Below, piece after piece: positions 23,988 to 31,515 of a stretch of DNA of 64,000 bases; position 1 is the stretch's first letter, and every line of letters starts with the position of its first letter. The notes beneath the pieces were generated by a model. The model saw only the letters and a list, made by a program, of their open reading frames with translations. It did no database searches and was not told the origin of the DNA. The position numbers and the translations under genes were made by a program. The DNA lies in the NCBI GenBank assembly GCA_026400815.1, contig JAPLOI010000017.1, forward strand, positions 1 to 64,000, read 5' to 3'. Source of the stretch: Alphaproteobacteria bacterium (GTDB lineage: Bacteria; Pseudomonadota; Alphaproteobacteria; Acetobacterales; Acetobacteraceae).

Positions 23988-25069
23988 GCGCGTTCTCCGA
24001 ACAGCGGCCGGAAATCGAGGTCGTAGCCAAAGGCCCGCGGCCCCACATGCGCCAGACCCTTCGGCGTCGTCAGCACCGGCGGCGCCGCCAGCGCGATCAC
24101 CGAAACCCGCTGGCCGAACCGCACCGTCTCCGTTCCGATCGCCTCGCCCGAGGCGGTGTCGAGCAGGATCACCAGGTCGGGCACCGTGGCCACCACCTCG
24201 TCATCCCGCCACGCCACCGACCACTCATTCTGGAATTCGATCCGCATGGCATGGCCGGCATCGCCGCCCAGCCCCTCCAGCTGCACCGTGCCGCGCAGCC
24301 AGCCCTCGGTCGCCCGGCGCATCACATCGCCCACCTTGCCGGTGAACAGCATCACGCCGCCCTCGCTCTCCACCACGGCTGCCACCGCATCCGCATGGGC
24401 CGCCCGCGCCGCCCGCACCGTCCGCCCGATGCGCAACGCCCAGGACAGCGTGTGCAGGCAACTCGCCCGCTTCACCTCCGCCCCCGTCCGCGGCGCCTTG
24501 CAGGTGGCCGCCGTGGAGCCGAGCACCACGCACATCCGCCGCGTCATCCGCTCCATCCACGCCCAGTCCACCGCCTCGGTGAAGATCAGCGAGTTCTGCC
24601 GGATATCCACCATCGTCCACGGCGCGGCGCTCAGATCGGCAATCGCAAAGCTGGTCATGTCCGCCTGCGGAAACGCCCGCCCCATCGCATCCGCATCCAC
24701 CACCGGCAGCCCCAGCAACTGGGCGGCCAGGATCGACTGGAACCCGTTATTGCCCCCGATCTCCCACAGCATCAGCGCATCGAAGCGCCGGCCAAGATGC
24801 GCCTCCATCATCGTCACCGTCCGCGCAATCACCGGGCCGTCGCACATGCGCTCCTGCATCGCCAGCGGCGCCCCCATCTGGCCCACGCACCCGATCATCG
24901 CATCATCCGGCAACCCCAGCGGATCGATCACCCGCACGCCCTTCCCGGCCGCGAGGTGCAGCTTGGCCTCCAGCAACGAGAAATACGGATCGCCCCCACC
25001 CCCGGTCCCCAGGATCCAGGCTCCGGTGGCGAGGTCCTCAAGGTCGGTCACGGTGAGGTTGTTCGGCAT
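23984..25069 (-). CDS. DUF917-family protein (S-methyl-thiohydantoin desulfurase-like)
   Basis: A 361-residue DUF917 protein, a family now linked to S-methyl thiohydantoin desulfurase. Marks are the glycine-rich N-terminus GAWILGTGGGGDPY, the WEIGGNNG segment, and DADAMGRAFPQ, which is highly typical. It is coupled to the HyuA-like gene. It starts 68 nt after the end of soxZ on the same strand, so it may share the fcc/sox transcript. If so, its possible thio-substrate would fit the sulfur theme (inference). Confidence 0.87.
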   Translation of the reverse strand: MPNNLTVTDLEDLATGAWILGTGGGGDPYFSLLEAKLHLAAGKGVRVIDPLGLPDDAMIGCVGQMGAPLAMQERMCDGPVIARTVTMMEAHLGRRFDALMLWEIGGNNGFQSILAAQLLGLPVVDADAMGRAFPQADMTSFAIADLSAAPWTMVDIRQNSLIFTEAVDWAWMERMTRRMCVVLGSTAATCKAPRTGAEVKRASCLHTLSWALRIGRTVRAARAAHADAVAAVVESEGGVMLFTGKVGDVMRRATEGWLRGTVQLEGLGGDAGHAMRIEFQNEWSVAWRDDEVVATVPDLVILLDTASGEAIGTETVRFGQRVSVIALAAPPVLTTPKGLAHVGPRAFGYDLDFRPLFGERA

Positions 25070-25137
25070 GGCGGCAGGCTGGGGCCGGGGCAGCGTTGCT
25101 GTCCAGGGGGCATGGCGGTTCTGGTAGCGGTTGAGCC

Positions 25138-25467
25138 TCAGCCCACCGCCACGCGGGCACTCGCGCGGGCCGTTCGCCCGCGCGCATCCGTCCAGGCCAC
25201 GCTGATCTCCGCACTGCGCTCCATCCGCAGGAACACCACGTGGTACGGGTTGGGCGAGGTGCCGTTGCGCAAGTCGGCGGCGAACACCAGCGCGCCGTCA
25301 CGGCGCACTTCCAGCCGCTCGATCAGGTCGCGCGGCGGGGCGGTGCTGCCGTCGTGGCGCAGGCCGGTTTCCATCGGGTGGTCGATCAGCATGCGCAGCT
25401 CGATCACCTCGCCCGGGCGGGCGCGGGCGGGGATGCGCAGGCGGGGGGTGCTGGGCAGTGTGCTCAT
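25138..25467 (-). CDS. soxZ: Sulfur oxidation carrier subunit SoxZ
   Basis: A 109-residue SoxZ, the immunoglobulin-like partner of SoxY. SoxYZ carries sulfur intermediates on the SoxY C-terminal cysteine in the periplasm. Marks are RARPGEVIELRMLIDHPMET, the central NGTSPNPYHVVFLR and WTDARG. No signal peptide is present, as SoxZ is exported with SoxY. A strong GAGGAGGGGGG site covers the 10-nt gap after soxY. Confidence 0.92.
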   Translation of the reverse strand: MSTLPSTPRLRIPARARPGEVIELRMLIDHPMETGLRHDGSTAPPRDLIERLEVRRDGALVFAADLRNGTSPNPYHVVFLRMERSAEISVAWTDARGRTARASARVAVG

Positions 25468-25477
25468 GCCCCCCTCC

Positions 25478-25912
25478 TCATGAAAGGCACCCGCCGCGCG
25501 TGACCTTCAGCGCGGCGCTGGCGCGGCGCACCATGCCGTTGCCGTGCACGGCCAGCACCAGGATCGCCTGTTCCTCCGCAACCCGGATGCGGGTGTGGAT
25601 TTCGGCGCGGGCCAGGCCGGGGAACAGGCGGAAGCTGGCCACGCCCGGTGTGGGGTTCCCTGGGGCGAAGACGTGGATGGCGGTGACGTGGTCGGCCTCC
25701 GTCATCGGGCTGTCAGCCACGATGGCCAGCGGCACCTGGGCGCCGTTCTCCGCCACCGCGGGCACGCGCAGCTCGATCCCGCCCTCGACGGGCACGGCAT
25801 CGCCGATCGCCTCGCGGATCGCCGCTTCCAGCGCCGCGGCATCGGCGGCCTGCCCGGCCCAGGGCACCAGCGCGAGGCTGGCGACGAGGAAGACCCGCCG
25901 CCTCACCCCCAC
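25478..25912 (-). CDS. soxY: Sulfur oxidation carrier subunit SoxY
   Basis: A 144-residue SoxY with a Tat-like signal (VRRRVFLVASLALVP, cleavage after about residue 23). The sulfur-carrying swinging arm is the C-terminus. Here it ends GGCLS rather than GGCGG, so the cysteine keeps its place as third residue from the end while both following glycines are changed. The start lies within the last codons of fccB (10-nt overlap). SoxA, X, B, C and D are absent from the window. SoxYZ may therefore serve the sulfide dehydrogenase, taking up its sulfane sulfur, or join Sox genes elsewhere. Confidence 0.9.
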   Translation of the reverse strand: MGVRRRVFLVASLALVPWAGQAADAAALEAAIREAIGDAVPVEGGIELRVPAVAENGAQVPLAIVADSPMTEADHVTAIHVFAPGNPTPGVASFRLFPGLARAEIHTRIRVAEEQAILVLAVHGNGMVRRASAALKVTRGGCLS

Positions 25913-27180
25913 GCATCCGCGGTGATGGAGGCGTACCAGGCATCGGCATAGGCCGCCTCGGCGCGGCGCTGGTCCGGCAGGTTGCCGCGCGGGGACACGC
26001 CGCCGGAGTTCGGCACTTCCGTGATCCCCGTATCGGTCGGGCGAAACACGCCGACGATGGAGATGCCGTATTCGTCGCCGACATGGCTGTAGCAGGTGTT
26101 GAAATACACCGCCTCCGGCACCGGCTCCCCCCGCAGCAGGGCGGCGGCGGCGGCCACAGCCTGTTTGGCGGTGTTGTTGGCCACGAAGCCGGATTTGGGC
26201 ATCGGCGCGCCGTTATTGGCATCGCCCACCACATGGATGCCGGGGGCTGCGCGGGATTCGAAGCTGCGCGGGTTCACCGGCACCCAGCCGGAATTGTCCG
26301 CGAGCCCGGCGGAGATGGCGATGCGAGCTGCGGATTGCGGCGGGATGATGTTGGCCACCGCCACCTGGTGCTTGGCGCCGAACTCCGTCTCCAGCGTGCG
26401 GGTGGCGGCGTCCACGCGCACCACCTTGCCGTCTTTCGACAGCGGCACCCATTCGATCATGTCGCCATACAGCTGCTTCCAGCCATCCTGGAACAGCGGC
26501 TGCTTGCTGAACGCGTCCTTGGCATCCAGCGCCAGGATCTTGGATTTCGGCTTATGGCGCTTGAGGTACTGCGCGATCATGCTGATGCGCTCATACGGCC
26601 CCGGCGGGCAGCGGAACGGGTTGCCGGGGATGGAGATGCCCACCACCCCGCCATCCTCCATCGCCTCCAGCTGGCGGCGCAGCAGTGCCGTTTGCCCGCC
26701 ATCGGCCGGCACCCAGGCATGGGGCAGCAACTGGGAGGCAGCTTCGTCGTAGCCCTCGATCGCGCCCCAGCGCAGCGCGATGCCGGGGGAGAGGATCATG
26801 CGGTCGTAGCCCAGCGTGGCGCCGCCGCGCAGGCGCACGGATTTCGCCACCGGGTCGATGCCCTCCACCCAATCATGCACCACGGTCACGCCGCGGGCGC
26901 GCAGGCCATCGAAGGAATGGTTGATGTCGGCCATGCCGCGCTCGCCGGCCAGCACCAGGTTCCCATAGGGGCAGGTGACGAAGCGGCTCTGCGGCTCCAC
27001 CAGCGTCACGTCGAGCCAGGGATAGGCGATGCGGGCGAAGCGCGCGGCAGAGGCACCACCGAACCCGCCGCCGACCACCAGCAGGCGCGCGGCGCCCTGA
27101 GCGCGGGCGATGGAGGGCATGGCGAGGGCGGTGGCGGCGGCCGCGGCGAGGAAACCACGCCGTGAAAGGGTGGAATTCAT
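25903..27180 (-). CDS. fccB: Flavocytochrome c sulfide dehydrogenase, flavoprotein subunit (FccB/SoxF)
   Basis: A 425-residue FAD protein that oxidises sulfide in the periplasm and passes electrons to the cytochrome subunit. A Tat signal LSRRGFLAAAAATALA ends near residue 28. The FAD motif is VVGGGFGG. Three cysteines, C70, C191 and C363, lie about where Allochromatium FccB has Cys42 (FAD linkage), Cys161 and Cys337 (active disulfide) after signal removal. It overlaps fccA by ATGA and soxY by 10 nt. SoxF is the name used when it belongs to a sox cluster. Confidence 0.93.
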   Translation of the reverse strand: MNSTLSRRGFLAAAAATALAMPSIARAQGAARLLVVGGGFGGASAARFARIAYPWLDVTLVEPQSRFVTCPYGNLVLAGERGMADINHSFDGLRARGVTVVHDWVEGIDPVAKSVRLRGGATLGYDRMILSPGIALRWGAIEGYDEAASQLLPHAWVPADGGQTALLRRQLEAMEDGGVVGISIPGNPFRCPPGPYERISMIAQYLKRHKPKSKILALDAKDAFSKQPLFQDGWKQLYGDMIEWVPLSKDGKVVRVDAATRTLETEFGAKHQVAVANIIPPQSAARIAISAGLADNSGWVPVNPRSFESRAAPGIHVVGDANNGAPMPKSGFVANNTAKQAVAAAAALLRGEPVPEAVYFNTCYSHVGDEYGISIVGVFRPTDTGITEVPNSGGVSPRGNLPDQRRAEAAYADAWYASITADAWG

Positions 27181-27476
27181 CGACTTCCTCCCGCCGGCAG
27201 CGCGGCGAAATGGGCGGCGAGTGCGGCGATCTCGGCCTCGGTGTAGCCGCGGGCGATACGGCCCATGATGGTGCCCGGCCGCTCATTGGCGGCAAAGGCG
27301 CGCATGGCCGCCGAAAGCTCTGCCGCCGGGCGGCCGGTAAGCCCCGGAATGGCCGCGGAGCCCGCCCCGCTCGCACCATGGCAGCCCAGACAGCCCTGCG
27401 CCGCCAGCGGTGCCTGGGCGGCAGCTGCGGTCGGCAAAGCCAGGGCCAGGGCCAGCCCGAGTGCGGCGCGTTGCAT
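27177..27476 (-). CDS. fccA: Cytochrome c subunit of sulfide dehydrogenase (FccA/SoxE-like)
   Basis: A 99-residue exported monohaem cytochrome c. The Sec signal covers residues 1-20 (cut after AAAA). The haem site is C29-L-G-C32-H33, and the distal methionine is probably in GTIMGRIARGY. It is shorter than the dihaem FccA of purple bacteria, like SoxE-type subunits. A strong GGAGGAAGG precedes the start. It is the first gene of the fccA-fccB-soxY-soxZ operon, below a dyad operator. Confidence 0.9.
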   Translation of the reverse strand: MQRAALGLALALALPTAAAAQAPLAAQGCLGCHGASGAGSAAIPGLTGRPAAELSAAMRAFAANERPGTIMGRIARGYTEAEIAALAAHFAALPAGGSR

Positions 27477-27489
27477 CCTTCCTCCTATT

Positions 27490-27508
27490 TCACGATCAAA
27501 TTTCGTGA
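27490..27508 (-). promoter_or_regulatory. Dyad operator upstream of fcc-sox operon
   Basis: TCACGA (27490-27495) and TCGTGA (27503-27508) are inverted half-sites 7 nt apart, directly upstream of the fccA ribosome site. On the minus strand a TTGAAT about 17 nt before AAATTT could serve as promoter, placing the dyad over the -10 and start. Spacing suits an ArsR-type repressor such as SoxR or the BigR-like protein encoded at 14.6 kb (inference). Confidence 0.55.
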
Positions 27509-27559
27509 TTACCGAGATTAATTCAACACGACAGCACGGGGATTTGTCAAATCTCCCGC

Positions 27560-28639
27560 TCAGCTATCCCTGATGCCAAATCCAGGCCGCAGCCGCAGGC
27601 CGAGCCAGTTGCCCAGCAACGCCGGCCCGATCCAGAGCCAGCCATGCATGCTGCCGGAGGCGATGCCCGACACATAGGCGCTGATGTTGCAGCCGGCCCC
27701 CAGCATCGCGCCCACCCCGAGCAGCAACCCGCCCAGCACGCTGGCCGCCGCCTCCCCTGCCGGGAGCCGCCAACTGCGCGCCAGCCGCCCTGCCAGCACG
27801 GCGGCCACGAAGGCGCCGGCCAGCATGCCCAGGTCCATCGCCGTGGTGCGATCCGCCCATACCGGGCGCAGCAGCGCCTCGATCCGCGTCGGGTCTTCCC
27901 ACCAGGGCCAGAAGGCCGGCTCGTCCAGCCCCAGCGCTGCCACCACCTTGGCGCCCCACAGCGGAAACGCCGCGGTGATCGCCCAGGGGCGGCCTACCAC
28001 CAGCAACGTGGCGACGTTCAGCCCCGCGAGCGCCAGCGCCGCCCATAGCAGGCCGCGTGGCAGTGCCATCGCCGTGCCATGCCTGGCCCGCTCCAGCCAC
28101 CACACCACTGCGAACGCCAGCGCGAGGGTGGCCAGCGTTACGCCCAGCCCCAACCCCGGGCCCAGCACTACCCCGAGAGCCACCGGTGCCGGCGCCCACC
28201 AGCCCGTCCACCATTCCGACTGCCAGCTGGCCAGTGTCGCCCCCAGCACGAAGAACAGCAGCGTCAGCCACAGCCGCGCGCTGCCGCCGCCGGCACCGAA
28301 CAGGCACCCGCTGGCGCAGCCGCCGCCCAGCTGCATCCCAACCCCGAACAGGAAAGCGCCCACCACCACCGCCAGCCCGGGCGCGAACACCAGCCCGCGT
28401 ACCGCCTGCCCCAGCACCTCGCCCGAGGCCGTCGCCGGCAGGATCAGCGCCGACGCCGCCGCGATCATCAGCAACTGCGCCCGAACGCCTGCCCCTCGCC
28501 GCTCCGCCAGCAGGCGCCGGAACGCGCCAGCGAAGCTGAAGCTGGCCTGGAACATCACGAAGCCCAGCGCGGCGCCAAGGGCCAAGGCGGTGCCCTGGCG
28601 CCAGCCCTGTTCCACCGCGAGCCACAGGGTGCCCGCCAC
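27560..28639 (-). CDS. YeeE/YedE-family (TsuA-like) sulfur transporter
   Basis: A polytopic membrane protein of about 359 residues (around ten hydrophobic helices) with the doubled YeeE/YedE repeat. Conserved cysteine motifs GGGCASGCLFGAGGG and GAGCNISAYVSGI match those that guide thiosulfate in TsuA. It may import thiosulfate or another sulfur species for, or away from, the nearby fcc/sox enzymes. The true start is uncertain. The frame extends to TTG 28681 inside an AT-rich repeat; GTG 28639 is the first start outside it, but neither has a clear ribosome site. It is transcribed in the same direction as the fcc operon, 83 nt upstream of fccA. Confidence 0.82.
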   Translation of the reverse strand: MAGTLWLAVEQGWRQGTALALGAALGFVMFQASFSFAGAFRRLLAERRGAGVRAQLLMIAAASALILPATASGEVLGQAVRGLVFAPGLAVVVGAFLFGVGMQLGGGCASGCLFGAGGGSARLWLTLLFFVLGATLASWQSEWWTGWWAPAPVALGVVLGPGLGLGVTLATLALAFAVVWWLERARHGTAMALPRGLLWAALALAGLNVATLLVVGRPWAITAAFPLWGAKVVAALGLDEPAFWPWWEDPTRIEALLRPVWADRTTAMDLGMLAGAFVAAVLAGRLARSWRLPAGEAAASVLGGLLLGVGAMLGAGCNISAYVSGIASGSMHGWLWIGPALLGNWLGLRLRPGFGIRDS

Positions 28640-28655
28640 GGGAAGCAAGAAAGCG

Positions 28656-28765
28656 TGTTCTTTTTTGAGAAAAAGAACCAAAAAACGCTTCTCCCTTGGC
28701 GCGTTACCCTGGCCGAGACCCGGGCGAAGACCGTCTTTTTGCGTCTTCTGCGTCAGAAAAAGAAG
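28656..28765. repeat. AT-rich bipartite palindromic repeat, copy C (inverted, degenerate)
   Basis: Hairpin 2 (GTTCTTTTT/AAAAAGAAC, 28657-28678) comes first. A damaged hairpin 1 (GTCTTTTTGCGTC ... AGAAAAAGAAG, 28733-28765) follows, the reverse order of the other copies. On the minus strand it lies directly after the L,D-transpeptidase stop, so relative to gene direction it is placed like the others. It reaches into the possible 5' end of the YeeE frame. Confidence 0.72.
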
Positions 28766-28769
28766 TGCC

Positions 28770-29273
28770 CTACCCCTGGATCACCCGAAGCGCGGTCAGC
28801 CCACCAGCCAGAACCTCCAGCAGGTCGGCGCGCACCAGGGCGACGCAGCCGGCCGTGGGGCCGTAATCGGGCCGTGCCAGGTGCAGGAAGATGGCGCTGC
28901 CATGCCATGGCACCACCGGGGCGTCGTTCCAGCCCAGCTCGCCTACGATGTCGTAGAGCTCGTCGGCGCGCCACATCTCCTCGTGGCTGGCGTCGAAGGG
29001 CTTGCGCACCAGGCGGTTGTAGCTAGCGTGGGTGGGGGCGTCGCACCAGAGGTCGTCCGGCGCGATCGGGGCGCGTGGGAGGGGGGTGGTCGGTAGTTTC
29101 ACACGATCGGCGCGGTAGTGGAGGCGGCGCAGGGGGAGCAGGCCGGTGGGGGTGCCGCCATCGCCTTCGCGCTTGCGTTCGGCGGGCACCACGCCGGCGC
29201 GGCCGAGGGCGCAGCGGAAAGTACGACCCTGGAAGACGAGGTGGCCGTCGGCGTGGACGACAGCCTCTGTCAT
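28770..29273 (-). CDS. L,D-transpeptidase (YkuD domain)
   Basis: A 167-residue YkuD-domain protein. The catalytic motif is AGC143VAL with the upstream histidine block WHGSAIFLHLARP (H124 and H131). YkuD enzymes cross-link peptidoglycan 3-3 or anchor lipoproteins. No signal peptide is visible, which is unusual for a periplasmic enzyme and is shared with several short alphaproteobacterial copies. Its start overlaps the ribA stop by ATGA. Confidence 0.88.
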   Translation of the reverse strand: MTEAVVHADGHLVFQGRTFRCALGRAGVVPAERKREGDGGTPTGLLPLRRLHYRADRVKLPTTPLPRAPIAPDDLWCDAPTHASYNRLVRKPFDASHEEMWRADELYDIVGELGWNDAPVVPWHGSAIFLHLARPDYGPTAGCVALVRADLLEVLAGGLTALRVIQG

Positions 29274-30511
29274 GGTTGCAGCTTCAGGCCGAGCAGGTGG
29301 CCGAAGCGGCGGGCCTTGGTGGCGAGGTATTCGTCGTTCACGCCGTTGGGCTCGATCTCGTGCTGCTCGCGCACCACGCTGCGCAGGCCGGCGGCCTGGA
29401 GGGCGGCGACCTTGCCGGGGTTGTTGGTGAGCAGGCGTACGCGGTCGATGCCGAGTTCCTGCAGCATGGTGGCGGCGATTAGGAAGTTGCGTTCATCCGC
29501 CCCCCAGCCCAGGGCGCGGTTGGCATCCAGCGTATCCAGCCCGCGATCCTGCATGGTGTACGCGCGCAGCTTGTTCATCAGGCCGATGCCGCGGCCTTCC
29601 TGGGCGAGGTAGAGCAGCACGCCGCCGCCCTCGGCCGCCATGCGGGCGATCGCGCCGCGCAGCTGGGGCCCGCAATCGCAGCGCAGGCTGCCCAGCAGGT
29701 CGCCGGTGAAGCACTCGGAATGGATGCGCACCAGCGGCGCGGCGCCGGCCTGCGCAACGTCCTCCGGCCGGCCGACCAGGATCGCCATGTGCTCGATCCC
29801 TGCATCCGGGGCGCGGAAGGCCACGATGCGGGCATCGGGCGCATCCTCCAGCGGCACAGGCACCTCGGCCACGCGGCGCAGGCCGAGCGAGGCTTCCACC
29901 GGGTGCGCCAGCACGGCCTCCGCCCCCACCACGATCAGGCCCATGGCTTCGGCGCGGGCGGCGGCATCGTCGGGCGCGGGGGCGGCCAGCACGGCGGGCA
30001 GCAGCCGGGCGAGCTTGGCCAGGGCGAGGGCGGCCGGGGCCAGGGCGGGGCAATCGGCCGGCACCGGCTCTTCCGGCAGCATCTGCGCGGCGGTGGGGTC
30101 GGCCAGGCCCAGCAGCACATCCGGCTGCAGCAGGGCGGGAGAGGTGCGGAGCGCGATGGCCGCCTCTGCCGGCTCCATTCCCTGGGCCACCGGGCGGCGC
30201 AGCACGTTCGCGGCCCGCGTGGGCGCCAGCAACAGCACCGTGGGCCCGGCCGAGAGCGACTTCAGCTCTGCCAGGCCGCGCGCGCCCACGGTTTCAGCCG
30301 GCACCATCACCAGCGGGTTAGCCCCCAGCAGCAGCACCGGGGTGCCACGCTGCAGCTCTCCCACCGCCCGGTGCACGGCGCGCAGACGGGCCAGCATCTC
30401 CGGGCGCGGGGCGGCCGCATCGGACGGTGCCAGTTCTGTCCGTGGCGGCAGGTGGTCTGCTGGATTCATTCGGGCCCCGGCGTTTCGCGATCGCATTACC
30501 ATGACCTTCAT
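29270..30511 (-). CDS. ribA: GTP cyclohydrolase II (riboflavin synthesis)
   Basis: A 413-residue RibA. The C-terminal half (about 220-410) is the catalytic domain that opens GTP to 2,5-diamino-6-ribosylamino-pyrimidinone phosphate. The zinc site is in HSECFTGDLLGSLRCDCG, the GTP-binding segment is EGRGIGLMNKL, and TNNPGKV follows. The N-terminal 200 residues look like a worn DHBP synthase-like domain without its acidic active site, so RibB is probably supplied elsewhere. Several starts are possible: ATG 30511, 30496 (AAGG 8 nt before) and 30469. An 18-bp palindrome lies just upstream. No FMN riboswitch was recognised. Confidence 0.9.
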   Translation of the reverse strand: MKVMVMRSRNAGARMNPADHLPPRTELAPSDAAAPRPEMLARLRAVHRAVGELQRGTPVLLLGANPLVMVPAETVGARGLAELKSLSAGPTVLLLAPTRAANVLRRPVAQGMEPAEAAIALRTSPALLQPDVLLGLADPTAAQMLPEEPVPADCPALAPAALALAKLARLLPAVLAAPAPDDAAARAEAMGLIVVGAEAVLAHPVEASLGLRRVAEVPVPLEDAPDARIVAFRAPDAGIEHMAILVGRPEDVAQAGAAPLVRIHSECFTGDLLGSLRCDCGPQLRGAIARMAAEGGGVLLYLAQEGRGIGLMNKLRAYTMQDRGLDTLDANRALGWGADERNFLIAATMLQELGIDRVRLLTNNPGKVAALQAAGLRSVVREQHEIEPNGVNDEYLATKARRFGHLLGLKLQP

Positions 30512-30526
30512 GTGTGGCCAAAATGG

Positions 30527-30544
30527 CGCCTGCCTAGGCAGGCG
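30527..30544. promoter_or_regulatory. Perfect 18-bp palindrome between ribA and response regulator gene
   Basis: CGCCTGCCTAGGCAGGCG reads the same on both strands. It lies 16 nt before the ribA start, in the 246-nt divergent gap shared with the OmpR-type regulator gene. It may be an operator or a leader hairpin. Confidence 0.5.
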
Positions 30545-30757
30545 GGCGCATGCCGCCTATACGGTTGAGCGGCAGCGCTGGATGCGTCGCTCGCGCAATT
30601 TGCGCGGCAGCACGATAACGTGACGCTTCGATGCATCCCTTGGCCAGGATGCACGTTCAATCCATGCTTGCTGCGACTCGATTGCGGCGGTCTGTTTTGG
30701 TTGGTGCAAGGCGAATTGTTCGCAAGTCGGGGATGCAGTCGGGAGAAGGAGAACGGC

Positions 30758-31477
30758 ATGGCGGGCGAGCGCCCCATCCTGATCGTGGATGACGACCAGG
30801 CTTTGCGGGAAGTCCTGACAGAACAGCTCGCGTTCGACGGCGAGTTCACCGCCACGGAAGCCGCCACCGCCACAGAGGCGGAGGCACGGCTGCTTGCGGG
30901 CAACGAGCGCTACGACGCGCTGATCGTTGATGTCGGCCTGCCGGATGGCGATGGCCGGGATCTGTGTGCCCGCTTGCGCCGCCAGGGCATCAAGGTGCCG
31001 ATCATCATGCTCACCGGGTCCGACGACGAGTCCGACGTGGTGCGCGGGCTGGATGCCGGTGCCAACGACTATATCGCCAAGCCTTTTCGGCTGGCGGAGC
31101 TGCTGGCGCGGTTGCGGGCCCAGCTGCGAACCTTCGAGAACAGCGAGGACGCGGTCTTCACCATCGGGCCCTACACCTTCCGCCCGGCGGCGAAGCTGCT
31201 GCAGGACGTTGCGCGCAACCGCAAGATCCGGCTGACGGAAAAGGAAGCCGCGATCCTGAAATACCTGTATCGCGCCGGCAGCCGGCCGGTGGCGCGCCAG
31301 GTGCTGCTGAACGAGGTGTGGGGCTACAACGCCGCCGTGACGACCCACACGCTGGAGACGCATATCTACCGACTGCGCCAGAAGATCGAGCCGGACCCGA
31401 GCAATTCCCGCCTGCTGATCACCGAGGGTGGTGGCTACCGGCTGGACCCGATCGGGGTGAAGCCGGCGATTGCCTGA
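30758..31477 (+). CDS. OmpR/PhoB-family response regulator
   Basis: A 239-residue two-domain regulator. The receiver (1-120) has the acidic pair D11-D12, phospho-acceptor D58 (DALIVDVGLPDGD), the switch threonine in IIMLTGSDDES and lysine in YIAKPFR. A winged-helix DNA-binding domain follows (about 135-235; LTEKEAAILKYLYRAG, TLETHIYRLRQKIE). ATG 30758 has GGAGAAGGAG before it. No kinase gene is adjacent. It resembles CpdR/Rem-like alphaproteobacterial orphan regulators in length, but its target is unknown. Confidence 0.9.
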   Translation: MAGERPILIVDDDQALREVLTEQLAFDGEFTATEAATATEAEARLLAGNERYDALIVDVGLPDGDGRDLCARLRRQGIKVPIIMLTGSDDESDVVRGLDAGANDYIAKPFRLAELLARLRAQLRTFENSEDAVFTIGPYTFRPAAKLLQDVARNRKIRLTEKEAAILKYLYRAGSRPVARQVLLNEVWGYNAAVTTHTLETHIYRLRQKIEPDPSNSRLLITEGGGYRLDPIGVKPAIA

Positions 31478-31484
31478 CAACGCG

Positions 31485-31515
31485 GGGCGGGGGAAACCCC
31501 GTCCTAAGTGTTTTT
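31485..31515 (+). terminator. Probable terminator after response regulator gene
   Basis: An 8-bp stem (31485-31492 with 31497-31504) is closed by a GAAA tetraloop. TAAGTGTTTTT follows, with the T-run starting about 6 nt after the stem. It touches the stop codon of the convergent EamA gene. Confidence 0.45.
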
